A DNA stretch of 47,862 bases, from contig QIGK01000099.1 of NCBI GenBank assembly GCA_003228875.1, forward strand, positions 1 to 47,862. The letters run 5' to 3'. Within the stretch, counting starts at the first letter, position 1. Each line of letters starts with the position of its first letter. Origin of the DNA: Rhodobacterales bacterium (GTDB taxonomy: Bacteria; Pseudomonadota; Alphaproteobacteria; Rhodobacterales; Rhodobacteraceae). Shown piece by piece: positions 1 to 7,654 of the stretch. The translations under genes were made by a program, and so were the position numbers. Below the pieces are notes generated by a model. It was not told where the DNA came from. It worked only from the letters and a program-made list of their open reading frames with translations, and searched no databases.

Positions 1-51
1 GTGGATGGTCTTTTAGCTTAAGTTGTGGGAGAGTAGGTCACCGCCAATCTT
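1..51 (+). rRNA. rrf: 5S ribosomal RNA, 3' end (partial)
   Basis: The first bases match the distal half of an alphaproteobacterial 5S rRNA: a GGATGGT stretch, the helix IV/V hairpin around CTTAAG, and then the nearly invariant GGGAGAGTAGGTCACCGCCA. The 5' half lies before the window. The 3' end is placed by analogy, where the terminal stem would close, so it may be off by a few bases. This is presumably the end of an rRNA operon entering from the left. No initiator tRNA-Met, often found after 5S in this order, was recognised downstream. Confidence 0.85.
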
Positions 52-115
52 AAAAAGATCAGTAATGGAAGCTCTCGGCGATGTGGAAAATCAACCCTAA
101 ACCTTTTTGTGTTCG

Positions 116-337
116 ATGGACCTGAGACTTATGATCCAGCCGCAAAATTACTCGGACCATCAGGAATTACCGACGCAACAAGTAACATTTAATAGGTTAG
201 TTTTAAGGCAAGCGTTGCGCTGTGCGATTGCAGACGTTGCCCGCGATTGTGACAGCCCGATCATGATGGAATTGGCAACACGTTCACTGGATCGGGCCAC
301 AGCTTCCCGCATTCGGCGGAAAACCGTTAATCATTAG
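116..337 (+). CDS. small hypothetical protein
   Basis: A short open frame directly after the 5S rRNA. The ATG at 116 is used; an in-frame TTG at 107 and an ATG at 131 are alternatives, and none has a convincing ribosome binding site. The protein (about 73 residues) has a polar N-terminus and a charged helical C-terminal half containing MELATRSLDRATASRIRRK. It has no signal peptide or membrane segment, and I do not recognise a family. The C-terminal half looks protein-like rather than random, but the gene could be a chance frame in the rRNA spacer. Confidence 0.35.
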   Translation: MDLRLMIQPQNYSDHQELPTQQVTFNRLVLRQALRCAIADVARDCDSPIMMELATRSLDRATASRIRRKTVNH

Positions 338-375
338 GCGGGTGCGCTGAGGTTTTAGGTATAGCGCGCGCCGAT

Positions 376-558
376 TTATTCTGTTGCCAGATCGTCGATA
401 TGAGCGCGGGCTTGCTTCACTCCGGCAAACCACTTTTCGCCCACATAGTGCCCGTTAAATCGCTGAAATATTGGAACATTTTTATAGTTCTCAACAAGTA
501 CCTGATCACCTTCCTTGGTCGGGACCCTTCTTGGCTGGTTTGGTTGCCGTTGCACTGG
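376..558 (-). CDS. possible small protein or C-terminal gene fragment
   Basis: The minus strand holds an open frame from a GTG at 558 to a TAA at 376 (60 residues), and it is open to a stop near 591. The C-terminal part reads VENYKNVPIFQRFNGHYVG and then a helix ending ARAHIDDL. That is the pattern of a small beta-beta-alpha module (tyrosine-rich strands, then a helix with AR..ID) often seen in short hypothetical proteins. No ribosome binding site precedes the GTG, so this may be the surviving 3' end of a longer gene. It ends about 20 bases downstream of the next minus-strand gene's stop codon, in the same orientation. Confidence 0.25.
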   Translation of the reverse strand, partial: PVQRQPNQPRRVPTKEGDQVLVENYKNVPIFQRFNGHYVGEKWFAGVKQARAHIDDLATE

Positions 559-579
559 TTCTATGCTTGTTTTTCTTGA

Positions 580-876
580 TCAGTCTTTGCGCGCCAAATT
601 CAAGAGCTCACGTGTCATTTCAGCCGTATCGACGTTAGCCTGTCCAACTTTCACCAATGCAACGTGAATGAGTCCACCCTCAAGAAACAAGAATCCCGGA
701 ATCGTCGCCACAAGTCGGTCGATGAATGTTGGTTCTGAAATTTCTGGTAAGAAGGGTAAATTCCCAGTAGCAAATCCTGCCAAAGCGAACAACGCACCAA
801 GGCCAGCGATGATCCAGCCCAAGCCTTCAAATAATTTGAAAATCTCATGCGCTGCGGAATAACGAAATTTGGTCAT
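580..876 (-). CDS. small two-helix membrane protein, unknown function
   Basis: A 98-residue protein with two hydrophobic segments (about residues 18-37 and 54-74) separated by a short loop, and a polar C-terminal helix ending in ARKD. No signal peptide or enzymatic motif is visible. The C-terminal tail (QANVDTAEMTRELLNLARK) is probably cytoplasmic. The start ATG at 876 has a modest TTAGGT binding site. Upstream lie a 6-bp-stem hairpin (898-915) and a perfect 16-bp palindrome (934-949), which suggests repressor control. I do not recognise the family. It stands apart from neighbouring operons. Confidence 0.6.
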   Translation of the reverse strand: MTKFRYSAAHEIFKLFEGLGWIIAGLGALFALAGFATGNLPFLPEISEPTFIDRLVATIPGFLFLEGGLIHVALVKVGQANVDTAEMTRELLNLARKD

Positions 877-897
877 AGAATACCTAACTGAAAATTT

Positions 898-915
898 GAG
901 CCGTTCAAGCGGCTC
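898..915 (-). promoter_or_regulatory. hairpin in the leader of the small membrane protein gene
   Basis: GAGCCG-TTCAAG-CGGCTC forms a perfect 6-bp stem. On the minus strand it lies about 20 bases before the start codon of the 98-residue membrane protein and is followed by AAATTTTC. It could act as a leader structure. Read on the plus strand it is followed by a T-rich run and could weakly terminate transcription arriving from the right-hand IS side. Confidence 0.3.
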
Positions 916-933
916 GGTGTTTTGTGTTTGGAT

Positions 934-949
934 TGTCTGACGTCAGACA
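934..949. promoter_or_regulatory. perfect 16-bp palindrome, candidate operator
   Basis: TGTCTGACGTCAGACA reads identically on both strands. It sits about 58 bases upstream of the ATG at 876, in the region where the promoter of the minus-strand membrane protein gene should be. Length and symmetry fit a dimeric repressor site, for example of TetR type. No matching regulator gene is in the window. Confidence 0.45.
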
Positions 950-1125
950 GAAAGGACATGAAACGTTTTATCTTTTCTTTGAAATGATTACCTACTTATT
1001 ATATAGGTTTTTCATGTTCATCAAGCTTTCGGTGCACGAGTTATGAAACAATTAGGCACAGATGTGGTCGCAGAAATTCGGGCCAGTCGTTAAGATGAAT
1101 CGACCTATGTAAGGGACGATCAGAA

Positions 1126-1365
1126 ATGACGAGGAGAACCCAATATTCGGCTGAGTTCAAGGCGCGTGTGGCGCTTGACGCAATACGCGAGGAATTGACG
1201 CTAGCGGAGCTCGCAAGGAAGCACGGCGTGCACCTCAACATGATCAGTGGCTGGAAACGGGCAGCGATCAATAACATGGCCGCAGCCTTTGGCAAGGACG
1301 CCGGATCTGCGACGAAAGCCAATGATGCTAAGATTGACAAGCTGTATTCTGTCAACCGGCAGGTG
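1126..1365 (+). pseudogene. IS3-family OrfA remnant
   Basis: The N-terminus (YSAEFKARVALDAIREELTL, then ELARKHGVH and MISGWKRAA) is a typical IS3-family OrfA helix-turn-helix. Similarity fades after the AKIDKL region (about residue 72), where the leucine-zipper end of OrfA is expected. The frame continues open to 1542, but the rest does not look like OrfA. The ATG at 1126 follows the left inverted repeat closely. The functional OrfA-OrfB frameshift window can no longer be recognised. Confidence 0.7.
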
Positions 1366-1388
1366 ATGCTTGCATCACCGAGCGGGGC

Positions 1389-1998
1389 TAACCAGGTCCG
1401 GGCTTTATTATCATCTCATTGGCGAAAGTGCCGAGAATTTGAAGTTCATGAAAATCATCGACAAGCAGTTCTTGAATACACCGTAGTATGGATCGCGCCA
1501 ACCTCTCGGGACATTGCTGCGCAATACCCTGCTGGTCAGTGAATGGCCCGACACATGCAGCGCCAAGGCCATAAATGCGGCCCCGACATCGTGTCCGTCG
1601 CTTGATGCGGCTCATGCGCCTCGTGCCGATCTATCAGGCCCCGAATACCAGCAAGAAACATCCACAGCACAAAATTTACCCTTACCTGCTGCAGAAATTG
1701 ACGATTACTTGCTCCAATCAGGTCTGGTGCACCGACATCACCTATATTCCCCCTCTCGGCAGATTGCTTTGCAATCGCCTGCCGGGCAATGGACAATCGC
1801 ATAATTGAGCGGCTCTGGCGCTCGTTGAAATACGAATGCATCTATATCTGGGCCTTCGAAACGGGCAGTGAAGCCCTGTGGGAGATCGGCAAATGGCTGG
1901 CCTACTACAACAGCGAGAAGCCCCATTCCACCCACGCAATATTGACCCAGCACGAAGCCTATGACAAGAAAACAGAACCAACGAGATTAGCAGCTTAA
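1389..1998 (+). pseudogene. IS3-family OrfB transposase remnant, core deleted
   Basis: Three OrfB pieces survive in different frames. First is YYHLIGESAENLKFMKIIDK, followed by an in-frame TAG at 1484-1486. Second is RRLMRLMRLVPIYQAPNTSK, running on to VWCTDITYIP and ending near 1750. Third is MDNRIIERLWRSLKYECIY through YYNSEKPHSTHA to the stop at 1998. The first catalytic Asp (TDITYIP) and the C-terminal E-helix region (ERLWRSLKYE) remain. The roughly 80 residues between them, which carry the second catalytic Asp, are gone. In their place is a 42-bp palindromic sequence (1750-1791) that recurs at 26179-26220. Confidence 0.75.
1750..1791 (+). repeat. 42-bp palindromic element, copy 1
   Basis: The sequence begins CCCCTCTCGGCAG, passes through ATTGC-TTT-GCAAT, and ends CTGCCGGGCAATG. 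It can fold as an outer stem CGGCAG/CTGCCG and an inner stem ATTGC/GCAAT, with a CGC bulge on one side. The reverse complement occurs at 26179-26220 with one difference in 42 bases. Here it joins the two halves of the IS3 orfB remnant. Confidence 0.8.
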
Positions 1999-2250
1999 CC
2001 ATAAAAACAGATTCATCTTATTTGCGCTGCTAACTGGTCAAAATACTAGGACCACCTCTGAGCTTCAGTACTTGGAACAGCACTAAAAATCCTACCGACA
2101 CAAGTCGATAGTGGTTTTTAGTACTTATATGTAAGTTATTGTTTTTAGTTAACGGTACATCACTCTAAGAGAGTATAACAACATTAAACTTCCGTTTTCA
2201 AATACAGAAATTAAGGTAAAATCCGACACGATTGAAGATATCCACTATAC

Positions 2251-2279
2251 AAAAACGGGCCGCCAAATGGCAGCCCGTC
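2251..2279 (-). terminator. rho-independent terminator of the HU gene
   Basis: On the minus strand ACGGGCTGCC-ATTT-GGCGGCCCGT forms a GC-rich hairpin followed by TTTTTG. It lies 24 bases beyond the stop codon of the HU gene. The only pairing defect is in the inner part of the stem. Confidence 0.8.
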
Positions 2280-2302
2280 AAAATTCGAATTCCAGTTGGT
2301 GA

Positions 2303-2593
2303 TCAAGAATTGATCACGTCTTTAAGCGCTTTTGCGATGGTTACTTTTGCAACGCGGTCTGCGTCTTTGTGCATTTGCTCGCCCGTGGCAGGGTTGCGCA
2401 CCATGCGGTCAGGGCGGTCACGGCAGGAAAATTTGCCAAGGCCGGGCAAGGTTACAGCGCCGCCGCCAGCAACTTCGGCAGTTACGATTTTGCAAATTGC
2501 ATCAAGGCAAGCGTTGGCGCCAGCTTTATCGCTGTCCAATTCTTCGGCAAGTGCGGTAACAAGTGCGGCTTTTGTCATAGGTTTTTGTGTCAT
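2303..2593 (-). CDS. hup: HU family DNA-binding protein
   Basis: A 96-residue histone-like protein of the HU/IHF family. Such proteins bind and bend DNA as dimers and help organise the nucleoid. The helical N-terminal dimerisation part (TKAALVTALAEELDSDKAGA) leads to VTLPGLGKFSCRDRPDRMVR and then NPATGEQ, the conserved Pro-Ala-Thr-Gly at the tip of the DNA-binding arm. The C-terminal helix is AKVTIAKALKDVI. The ATG at 2593 is preceded by AGGGA at proper spacing; a second Met at residue 6 is possible. The gene is monocistronic with its own terminator. An 8-bp inverted repeat (2299-2317) overlaps the stop codon. Confidence 0.93.
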   Translation of the reverse strand: MTQKPMTKAALVTALAEELDSDKAGANACLDAICKIVTAEVAGGGAVTLPGLGKFSCRDRPDRMVRNPATGEQMHKDADRVAKVTIAKALKDVINS

Positions 2594-2762
2594 GTTATTT
2601 TTTCCCTAGTTGGTTTCGTTTCTTAATATGTTCGGCTTTACCCGTTTCCGATACGACTAAAACCCGTTTATTGATGAAACTCAATCACCGAATGTGATTT
2701 CTGGCTTTTTTTATAGACAATATGCACATTAACCAGCGAAGTATTGCCGAAATAGGCAGTAA

Positions 2763-4253
2763 TTAAAGGAATGCGGTCTCCTCAAAGCTGCGAAGCTTGC
2801 GCGAATGTAAGCGTTCCAATGGCATGTCGCGCAGGCTTTCCATGGCTTTGATGCCAATTTGCAGATGTTGAGCAACTTGGGTTTTGTAAAACTCCGTTGC
2901 CATCCCGGGCAGTTTTAATTCTCCGTGCAAGGGTTTATCCGACACACATAGCAAGGTGCCATAAGGCACACGGAACCGGAAACCGTTGGCAGCAATGGTG
3001 GCGCTTTCCATATCAAGCGCAATGGCGCGCGATTGCGAAAGCCGATGCACCGGGCCGGATTGGTCGCGCAATTCCCAATTGCGGTTGTCAATGGTGGCCA
3101 CGGTTCCGGTCCGCATAATCTTTTTCAGCTCATAGCCAGAAAAATTGGTGACCTCGGCCACAGCGGTTTCCAGCGCCACCTGCACTTCGGCCAGCGCAGG
3201 GATGGGCACCCATGTTGGCAGATCATCATCCAGCACTTTGTCTTCGCGCATATAGGCGTGGGCCAGCACATAATCCCCAAGGTTCTGCGAGTTGCGCAAC
3301 CCCGCGCAATGGCCCAGCATCAGCCAGACATGCGGGCGCAACACCGCCACATGGTCGGTGATGGTTTTTGCATTGCTTGGCCCCACGCCGATATTGATCA
3401 TGGTCAGGCCCGAACCATCTTTGCGGGTCAGATGATAGGTCGGCATTTGTGGCACCCTACCGGCCGGTATTCCGATAACGCCGTTAGCCGTGGTGATTTT
3501 GTTGCCCGGTTCGACAATAGAAATATACCCGGAATCAGGATCATTTATTTGTTTATGGGCAAAATCGCGAAACTCATCCATATAGAACTGGTAATTGGTA
3601 AACATCACATGGTTCTGGAAATACGCGGGACTGGTGGCGGTATAATGTGCCAGCCGCGCCAGCGAATAATCCACCCGCTGCGCAGTGAACGGCCCCAATG
3701 GCAACGCGCCGCTGCTGTCACGCCCTGCCGTGCCGTTAACAATTTTATCATCAGTGCAATCCAGATCGGGCACATCAAACAGGTCCCGCAGGGGCCGCTC
3801 GAAGTTATCTTCGATGGAGCCTTCGATATACGCGCCCTCGCGCATAGCAAAATGCACAGGGATCGGCGTGTCCGAAATGCTGATTTCCACCGGCACATTA
3901 TGGTTTTCCAACAGCAGCGCGATTTGCTCCTGCAAATACCCTTCAAACAGGTCGGGCCGGGTGATGTTGATCACAAATCGCCCCGGTTCGGCCACATGAC
4001 CAAAAGACAGGCGGGTATCGACCTTGGTATGGGTGGTCGTGGTGATGGAAACCTGCGGATAAAAGGCACGATACCGCCCCTGAGGTGGTGTTCCGCCCAT
4101 AACCGCCTCAAAATGTTTACGCAGAAATTCGGTGGATTGGGTGTATATCGCCTGAAGCGCGGCAACCGCTGTTTTCGCATCCGTATAGGTCCAGGTTTGC
4201 AGGGCATCAGGCGTAATTACCGGTAAATCCTCGGGGGCCATGTTTTTGATCAT
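2763..4253 (-). CDS. amn: AMP nucleosidase
   Basis: This 496-residue protein has the length and both domains of AMP nucleosidase, which hydrolyses AMP to adenine and ribose 5-phosphate in the cytoplasm. The N-terminal regulatory domain (about 1-180) includes GRYRAFYPQVSITTTTHTKV. The C-terminal nucleoside-phosphorylase-like domain carries GVGPSNAKTITDHVAVLRPH, the phrase MLGHCAGLRNSQNLGDYVLA, and ALDMESATIAANGFRFRVPY with SDKPLHGELKLPG. The start ATG overlaps the stop of the adenine deaminase gene in an ATGA, so the two are translationally coupled. Product and next enzyme match: the adenine released here is the substrate of the upstream gene's product. A long open frame on the opposite strand is a shadow of this gene. 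Confidence 0.95.
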   Translation of the reverse strand: MIKNMAPEDLPVITPDALQTWTYTDAKTAVAALQAIYTQSTEFLRKHFEAVMGGTPPQGRYRAFYPQVSITTTTHTKVDTRLSFGHVAEPGRFVINITRPDLFEGYLQEQIALLLENHNVPVEISISDTPIPVHFAMREGAYIEGSIEDNFERPLRDLFDVPDLDCTDDKIVNGTAGRDSSGALPLGPFTAQRVDYSLARLAHYTATSPAYFQNHVMFTNYQFYMDEFRDFAHKQINDPDSGYISIVEPGNKITTANGVIGIPAGRVPQMPTYHLTRKDGSGLTMINIGVGPSNAKTITDHVAVLRPHVWLMLGHCAGLRNSQNLGDYVLAHAYMREDKVLDDDLPTWVPIPALAEVQVALETAVAEVTNFSGYELKKIMRTGTVATIDNRNWELRDQSGPVHRLSQSRAIALDMESATIAANGFRFRVPYGTLLCVSDKPLHGELKLPGMATEFYKTQVAQHLQIGIKAMESLRDMPLERLHSRKLRSFEETAFL

Positions 4254-6058
4254 TGTTTTACCTCCAGAAATAATTCGGTGATTTCGAATTTGGTGACATC
4301 AATCAGGCCTTTGTCGGAAATCCGTAATTCGGGAATAACCACCAGCCCCAGCAATGAATGCTGCATATAAGCGTTATTCAGCGCGCAGCCGCATTGCGCC
4401 ATCGCCGCCACCATCTGGTCAGCTGCCGCAGCAACTTCGGCTGCCGGAGCATCCGACATCAAGCCACCAATCGGCAGCTTGACCAGCGCCAAACGTTTGC
4501 CCTCGGAAAACACACAGACGCCGCCTTGCACGTCTTGCAGGCAATTCGCGGCCAGCGCCATGTCTGCTTTATTGGTGCCAATCACAATCATATGGTGGCT
4601 GTCATGGGCAACGCTGGAGGCCATGGCGCAGGGTTTATTGTAACCAAACCCCGAGACAAACGCATTGACAACCTCACCGGTGCCGCGATGCCGTTCTACC
4701 AGCGCAATCTGGCAAACATCGTTTTCAAGATCACCGATCACCAACCCGTCTTTGACCGGCAAATCAGCCGTCTGCGCTTTGGTTGGCGCTTGGTTTTCGA
4801 CCACACCAATCACTCGCGCAGTTACTGAATTCCGTCCCGTTGGTGCTGCAACGTCAAAATCTGCTCCCGTCAACGCCTTACCCATATGGATTGAGTTCCG
4901 CGCCCCATCTGGCCAATGATATTCCGGTTTGTCACACAGAATTTTGCCATCCTCGGCAATCACCTGCCCGCGCGCTATCACCAACTCAATCGGCAATTCC
5001 AACAGGTCCGAGGTCAAAACAACATCCCCCCGACGCCCCGGAGCAATTGACCCCATCTCGCGTTCCAAGCCAAAATGGGTCGCGGTATTGATGCTGGCCA
5101 TTTGCAGCGCCACCAGCGGATCACATCCGCAAGCAATCGCATGGCGCACAACGCGGTTCATATGGCCGTCATTGACCAATGTGCCCGAATGGGAATCATC
5201 GGTGCATAAAATGAAATTCCGCGAATCCAACCCTTTTTCGGTAATCGCAGTAATCTGGGTTTCCACATCATACCAAGCCGACCCCAGCCGCAACATCGCC
5301 CGCATCCCTTGCTGGACCCGCATAACCGCATCCGCCTCGCAGGTGCCTTCGTGGTCATCCGCCGGACCACCCGCCGCATAAGCATGAAACCCCGCCAGAT
5401 CAGGGCTGGCATAATGGCCACCCACGGTTTTGCCTGCGTCTTGCGTGGCTTTGATAATCGCCAGCATCTTTGGGTCAGCATTCATTACCCCGGGAAAATT
5501 CATCATCTCGCCCAGCCCGATAATGTTGGGCCATGTCATGGCCTCTACCACATCTTCGGGCGATATTTCATGCCCCGTGGTTTCCAGCCCCGGCGCTGAT
5601 GGCGCACAGCTTGGCATTTGCACAAACACATTGACCGGCTGGACCAGCGCTTCGTCATGCATATGCCGAACACCCACCAGTCCCATGACATTGGCAATCT
5701 CATGCGGGTCCACAAACATCGACGTAGTGCCATGCGGGATCACGGCGCGGGAAAACTCGGTGACCGTCAACATACCGCTTTCGATATGCATATGCCCGTC
5801 AACCAAGCCCGGAATGGCAAACCGCCCCTTGGCGTCGATCACCGTTGTTTCTGGCCCGATCAGGCTGGCCATTTCTGGCCCGCAATAGGCAAACCGCCCG
5901 TCAGCAATGGCAATAAATGAATTCTCGATCACTTCCCTTGAGTGAACATTCACCCATTTTGCATTGGTGATCACCATATCCGCCGGTGCGCGCCCAGCGG
6001 CAACGGCGATTAAGTTCGGGGCACATTCAGCCCATGTTTTCAATATTGTATCTGTCAT
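4250..6058 (-). CDS. ade: adenine deaminase
   Basis: About 602 residues, an amidohydrolase of the Ade family that converts adenine to hypoxanthine and ammonia. Visible motifs: the metal-binding HMH (about residues 89-91, in GLVDGHMHIESGM), PHGTTSMFVDPHEIANVMG, GGHYASPD, CTDDSHSG, and the C-terminal domain with HDSHHMIVIGTNKADMALAA. The ATG at 6058 (MTDTIL) is preferred; an ATG five codons upstream (6073) is also in frame. Neither has a strong binding site. The downstream amn gene overlaps by 4 bp, giving a two-gene purine-salvage operon (AMP to adenine to hypoxanthine). The about 145 bases upstream, up to the amtB terminator, presumably hold the promoter. Confidence 0.94.
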   Translation of the reverse strand: MTDTILKTWAECAPNLIAVAAGRAPADMVITNAKWVNVHSREVIENSFIAIADGRFAYCGPEMASLIGPETTVIDAKGRFAIPGLVDGHMHIESGMLTVTEFSRAVIPHGTTSMFVDPHEIANVMGLVGVRHMHDEALVQPVNVFVQMPSCAPSAPGLETTGHEISPEDVVEAMTWPNIIGLGEMMNFPGVMNADPKMLAIIKATQDAGKTVGGHYASPDLAGFHAYAAGGPADDHEGTCEADAVMRVQQGMRAMLRLGSAWYDVETQITAITEKGLDSRNFILCTDDSHSGTLVNDGHMNRVVRHAIACGCDPLVALQMASINTATHFGLEREMGSIAPGRRGDVVLTSDLLELPIELVIARGQVIAEDGKILCDKPEYHWPDGARNSIHMGKALTGADFDVAAPTGRNSVTARVIGVVENQAPTKAQTADLPVKDGLVIGDLENDVCQIALVERHRGTGEVVNAFVSGFGYNKPCAMASSVAHDSHHMIVIGTNKADMALAANCLQDVQGGVCVFSEGKRLALVKLPIGGLMSDAPAAEVAAAADQMVAAMAQCGCALNNAYMQHSLLGLVVIPELRISDKGLIDVTKFEITELFLEVKQ

Positions 6059-6203
6059 GCAACAATCTGGCATAACTGGCTGAACGCATTCAAGTGAATT
6101 TTTGACCGTTTGAAAAAACTTCTGTCAATAAAGCCTCACCTTCACCGGCGCAAATGGCTCGTATGTTTCTCAACGACTGGTCTAAAAACATCCCCCGCAC
6201 CAT

Positions 6204-6231
6204 AAAAAGCCCGGGCGAAACCGCCCGGGCA
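6204..6231 (-). terminator. rho-independent terminator of glnK-amtB
   Basis: On the minus strand GCCCGGGCGG-TTT-CGCCCGGGC is a strong hairpin directly followed by TTTTTATG. It lies 36 bases past the amtB stop codon and separates the glnK-amtB unit from ade-amn, which is in the same orientation. Confidence 0.88.
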
Positions 6232-6266
6232 AGGTGTCTGCCGGCTGTAAAAACCGGAGGATTACC

Positions 6267-7616
6267 TTATCTGTTGGTAAATTCAGGATAGGCTTCCATG
6301 CCCAGTTCCGTCATATCGAGACCAACAATTTCAGCCTCTTCGCTAACGCGAATACCCACCGTTGCTTTCAAAACCATCCAGACAACATAGGAAACCGCAA
6401 AAACAAACACACCTACGATAATGATCGACAATAGTTGCCCCTTAAGGGTAGCGTCGGGGTTGGTAAACAGCACTGCCATGGTGCCCCAGATACCAGCAAA
6501 CAGATGCACCGGAATGGCCCCGACCACATCGTCGATTTTCAGCTTGTCCAGCAACGGCACCGCAAATACCACGATAATACCGCCCATCGCGCCAATCAAG
6601 GTCGCCTGACCTAATGTGGGGGTTAATGGCTCAGCGGTAATCGCCACCAGACCAGCCAGCGCGCCGTTCAAAATCATGGTCAGATCCGGCTTTTTATACA
6701 AAAGCTGGGTCAAAACCAAGGCTGCCAGCGCGCCGCCCATCGCCGCCGTATTGGTATTTGCGAAAATCCGGCTAATGTCAGTTACATCGCCCAATGTGCC
6801 CATGGCCAACTGCGAACCGCCGTTAAAGCCAAACCAGCCCATCCACAAGATAAACGTGCCCAGCGTGGCCAATGGCAGGTTGGAGCCATGAAACGGAACT
6901 ACTTTGCCATTTTTGCCATAGCGCCCTGAACGCGCACCAAGCACAATCGCCCCGGCCAATGCAGCCCAGCCGCCCACTGAATGCACCACGGTAGAACCGG
7001 CAAAATCAAGGAAACCAAGTTGGCTGTCAAGAAAACCTCCGCCCCATTTCCAACTGGCTTGTATCGGATAAATCAGGCCCGTCAGGATGGCGACAAAGAT
7101 CAGAAACGGCCATAATTTAATGCGTTCAGCTAATGCCCCCGACACGATCGAGGCGGTTGCTGCCGCAAACATCAACTGAAAGAAGAAATCCGAACCTGTG
7201 GAAGCATAATTAAGATCATCAACCGTATCAGCACCGGCACCGACAACCTCCATCACCGCCACGCCAATCGCACCAATATAGCCGCCGGCTTCATCGGAAC
7301 CAATCATCCAATTCCCCAACGGATACATTAGATTATAGCCAACCAGATAATAAATAATGCCCGCCAGCGAAAACAGCGCCATGTTTTTGGTCAGCTGCAT
7401 GGTGACGTTTTTGGAGCGCACCAGACCGGCCTCCAGCATGGTAAACCCTGCGGCCATCCAGAACACCAGAAAGCCGCCAATCAGAAACAGCAGTGAATTA
7501 AAGATAAATTGAGTATGCACGGCGGCTTCTTGCGATGCAGCTTCCTGTGCTAGTGCAGGGGCGGCGATGGCGCTTGCCATAACTCCCGTGGTGATAATTT
7601 TGGTAAATTTTGTCAT
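6267..7616 (-). CDS. amtB: ammonium transporter AmtB
   Basis: A 449-residue Amt/Mep/Rh channel for ammonium uptake in the inner membrane. Residues 1-23 form a signal peptide ending APALAQ, as in other proteobacterial AmtB precursors. About eleven membrane helices follow. The twin-histidine pore is visible: the first His in STVVHSVGGWAALAGA and the second in AIPVHLFAGIWGTMA. The C-terminal tail (LDMTELGMEAYPEF) is the conserved cytoplasmic segment through which GlnK blocks the channel. It lies 38 bases downstream of glnK and ends at a strong terminator. Nitrogen-limited expression is expected from the family, but I found no convincing sigma-54 promoter. Confidence 0.97.
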   Translation of the reverse strand: MTKFTKIITTGVMASAIAAPALAQEAASQEAAVHTQFIFNSLLFLIGGFLVFWMAAGFTMLEAGLVRSKNVTMQLTKNMALFSLAGIIYYLVGYNLMYPLGNWMIGSDEAGGYIGAIGVAVMEVVGAGADTVDDLNYASTGSDFFFQLMFAAATASIVSGALAERIKLWPFLIFVAILTGLIYPIQASWKWGGGFLDSQLGFLDFAGSTVVHSVGGWAALAGAIVLGARSGRYGKNGKVVPFHGSNLPLATLGTFILWMGWFGFNGGSQLAMGTLGDVTDISRIFANTNTAAMGGALAALVLTQLLYKKPDLTMILNGALAGLVAITAEPLTPTLGQATLIGAMGGIIVVFAVPLLDKLKIDDVVGAIPVHLFAGIWGTMAVLFTNPDATLKGQLLSIIIVGVFVFAVSYVVWMVLKATVGIRVSEEAEIVGLDMTELGMEAYPEFTNR

Positions 7617-7654
7617 TTTTATGTCTCTCGTATAATTGATTTCGGGCTTGGAAA

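Larger units (their letters stand above)
1061..2058 (+). mobile_element. decayed IS3-family insertion sequence
   Basis: About 1 kb, bounded by imperfect inverted repeats. The left end (1061-1089, starting GATGTGGTC) resembles the complement of the right end (2030-2058, ending GACCACCTC), with both continuing to CCAGT. Inside are recognisable orfA and orfB remnants in the order expected for the IS3 family. A full IS of this type is about 1.2-1.3 kb, so roughly 250 bp is missing, mostly from the catalytic core of orfB. The copy cannot encode its own transposase. Confidence 0.75.

Noticed and set aside
52-115. initiator tRNA-Met after 5S rRNA
   Set aside because: Expected by synteny, but no cloverleaf or CAT anticodon loop could be drawn in this stretch.
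2299-2317. GTGATCAA-GAA-TTGATCAC inverted repeat
   Set aside because: It spans the stop codon of the HU gene, with a much better terminator just downstream; probably coincidental or a minor 3' structure.
3033-4226. 397-codon open frame on the plus strand
   Set aside because: It lies entirely opposite amn, has a His/Gly/Arg-rich composition typical of antisense shadows, and matches no family.
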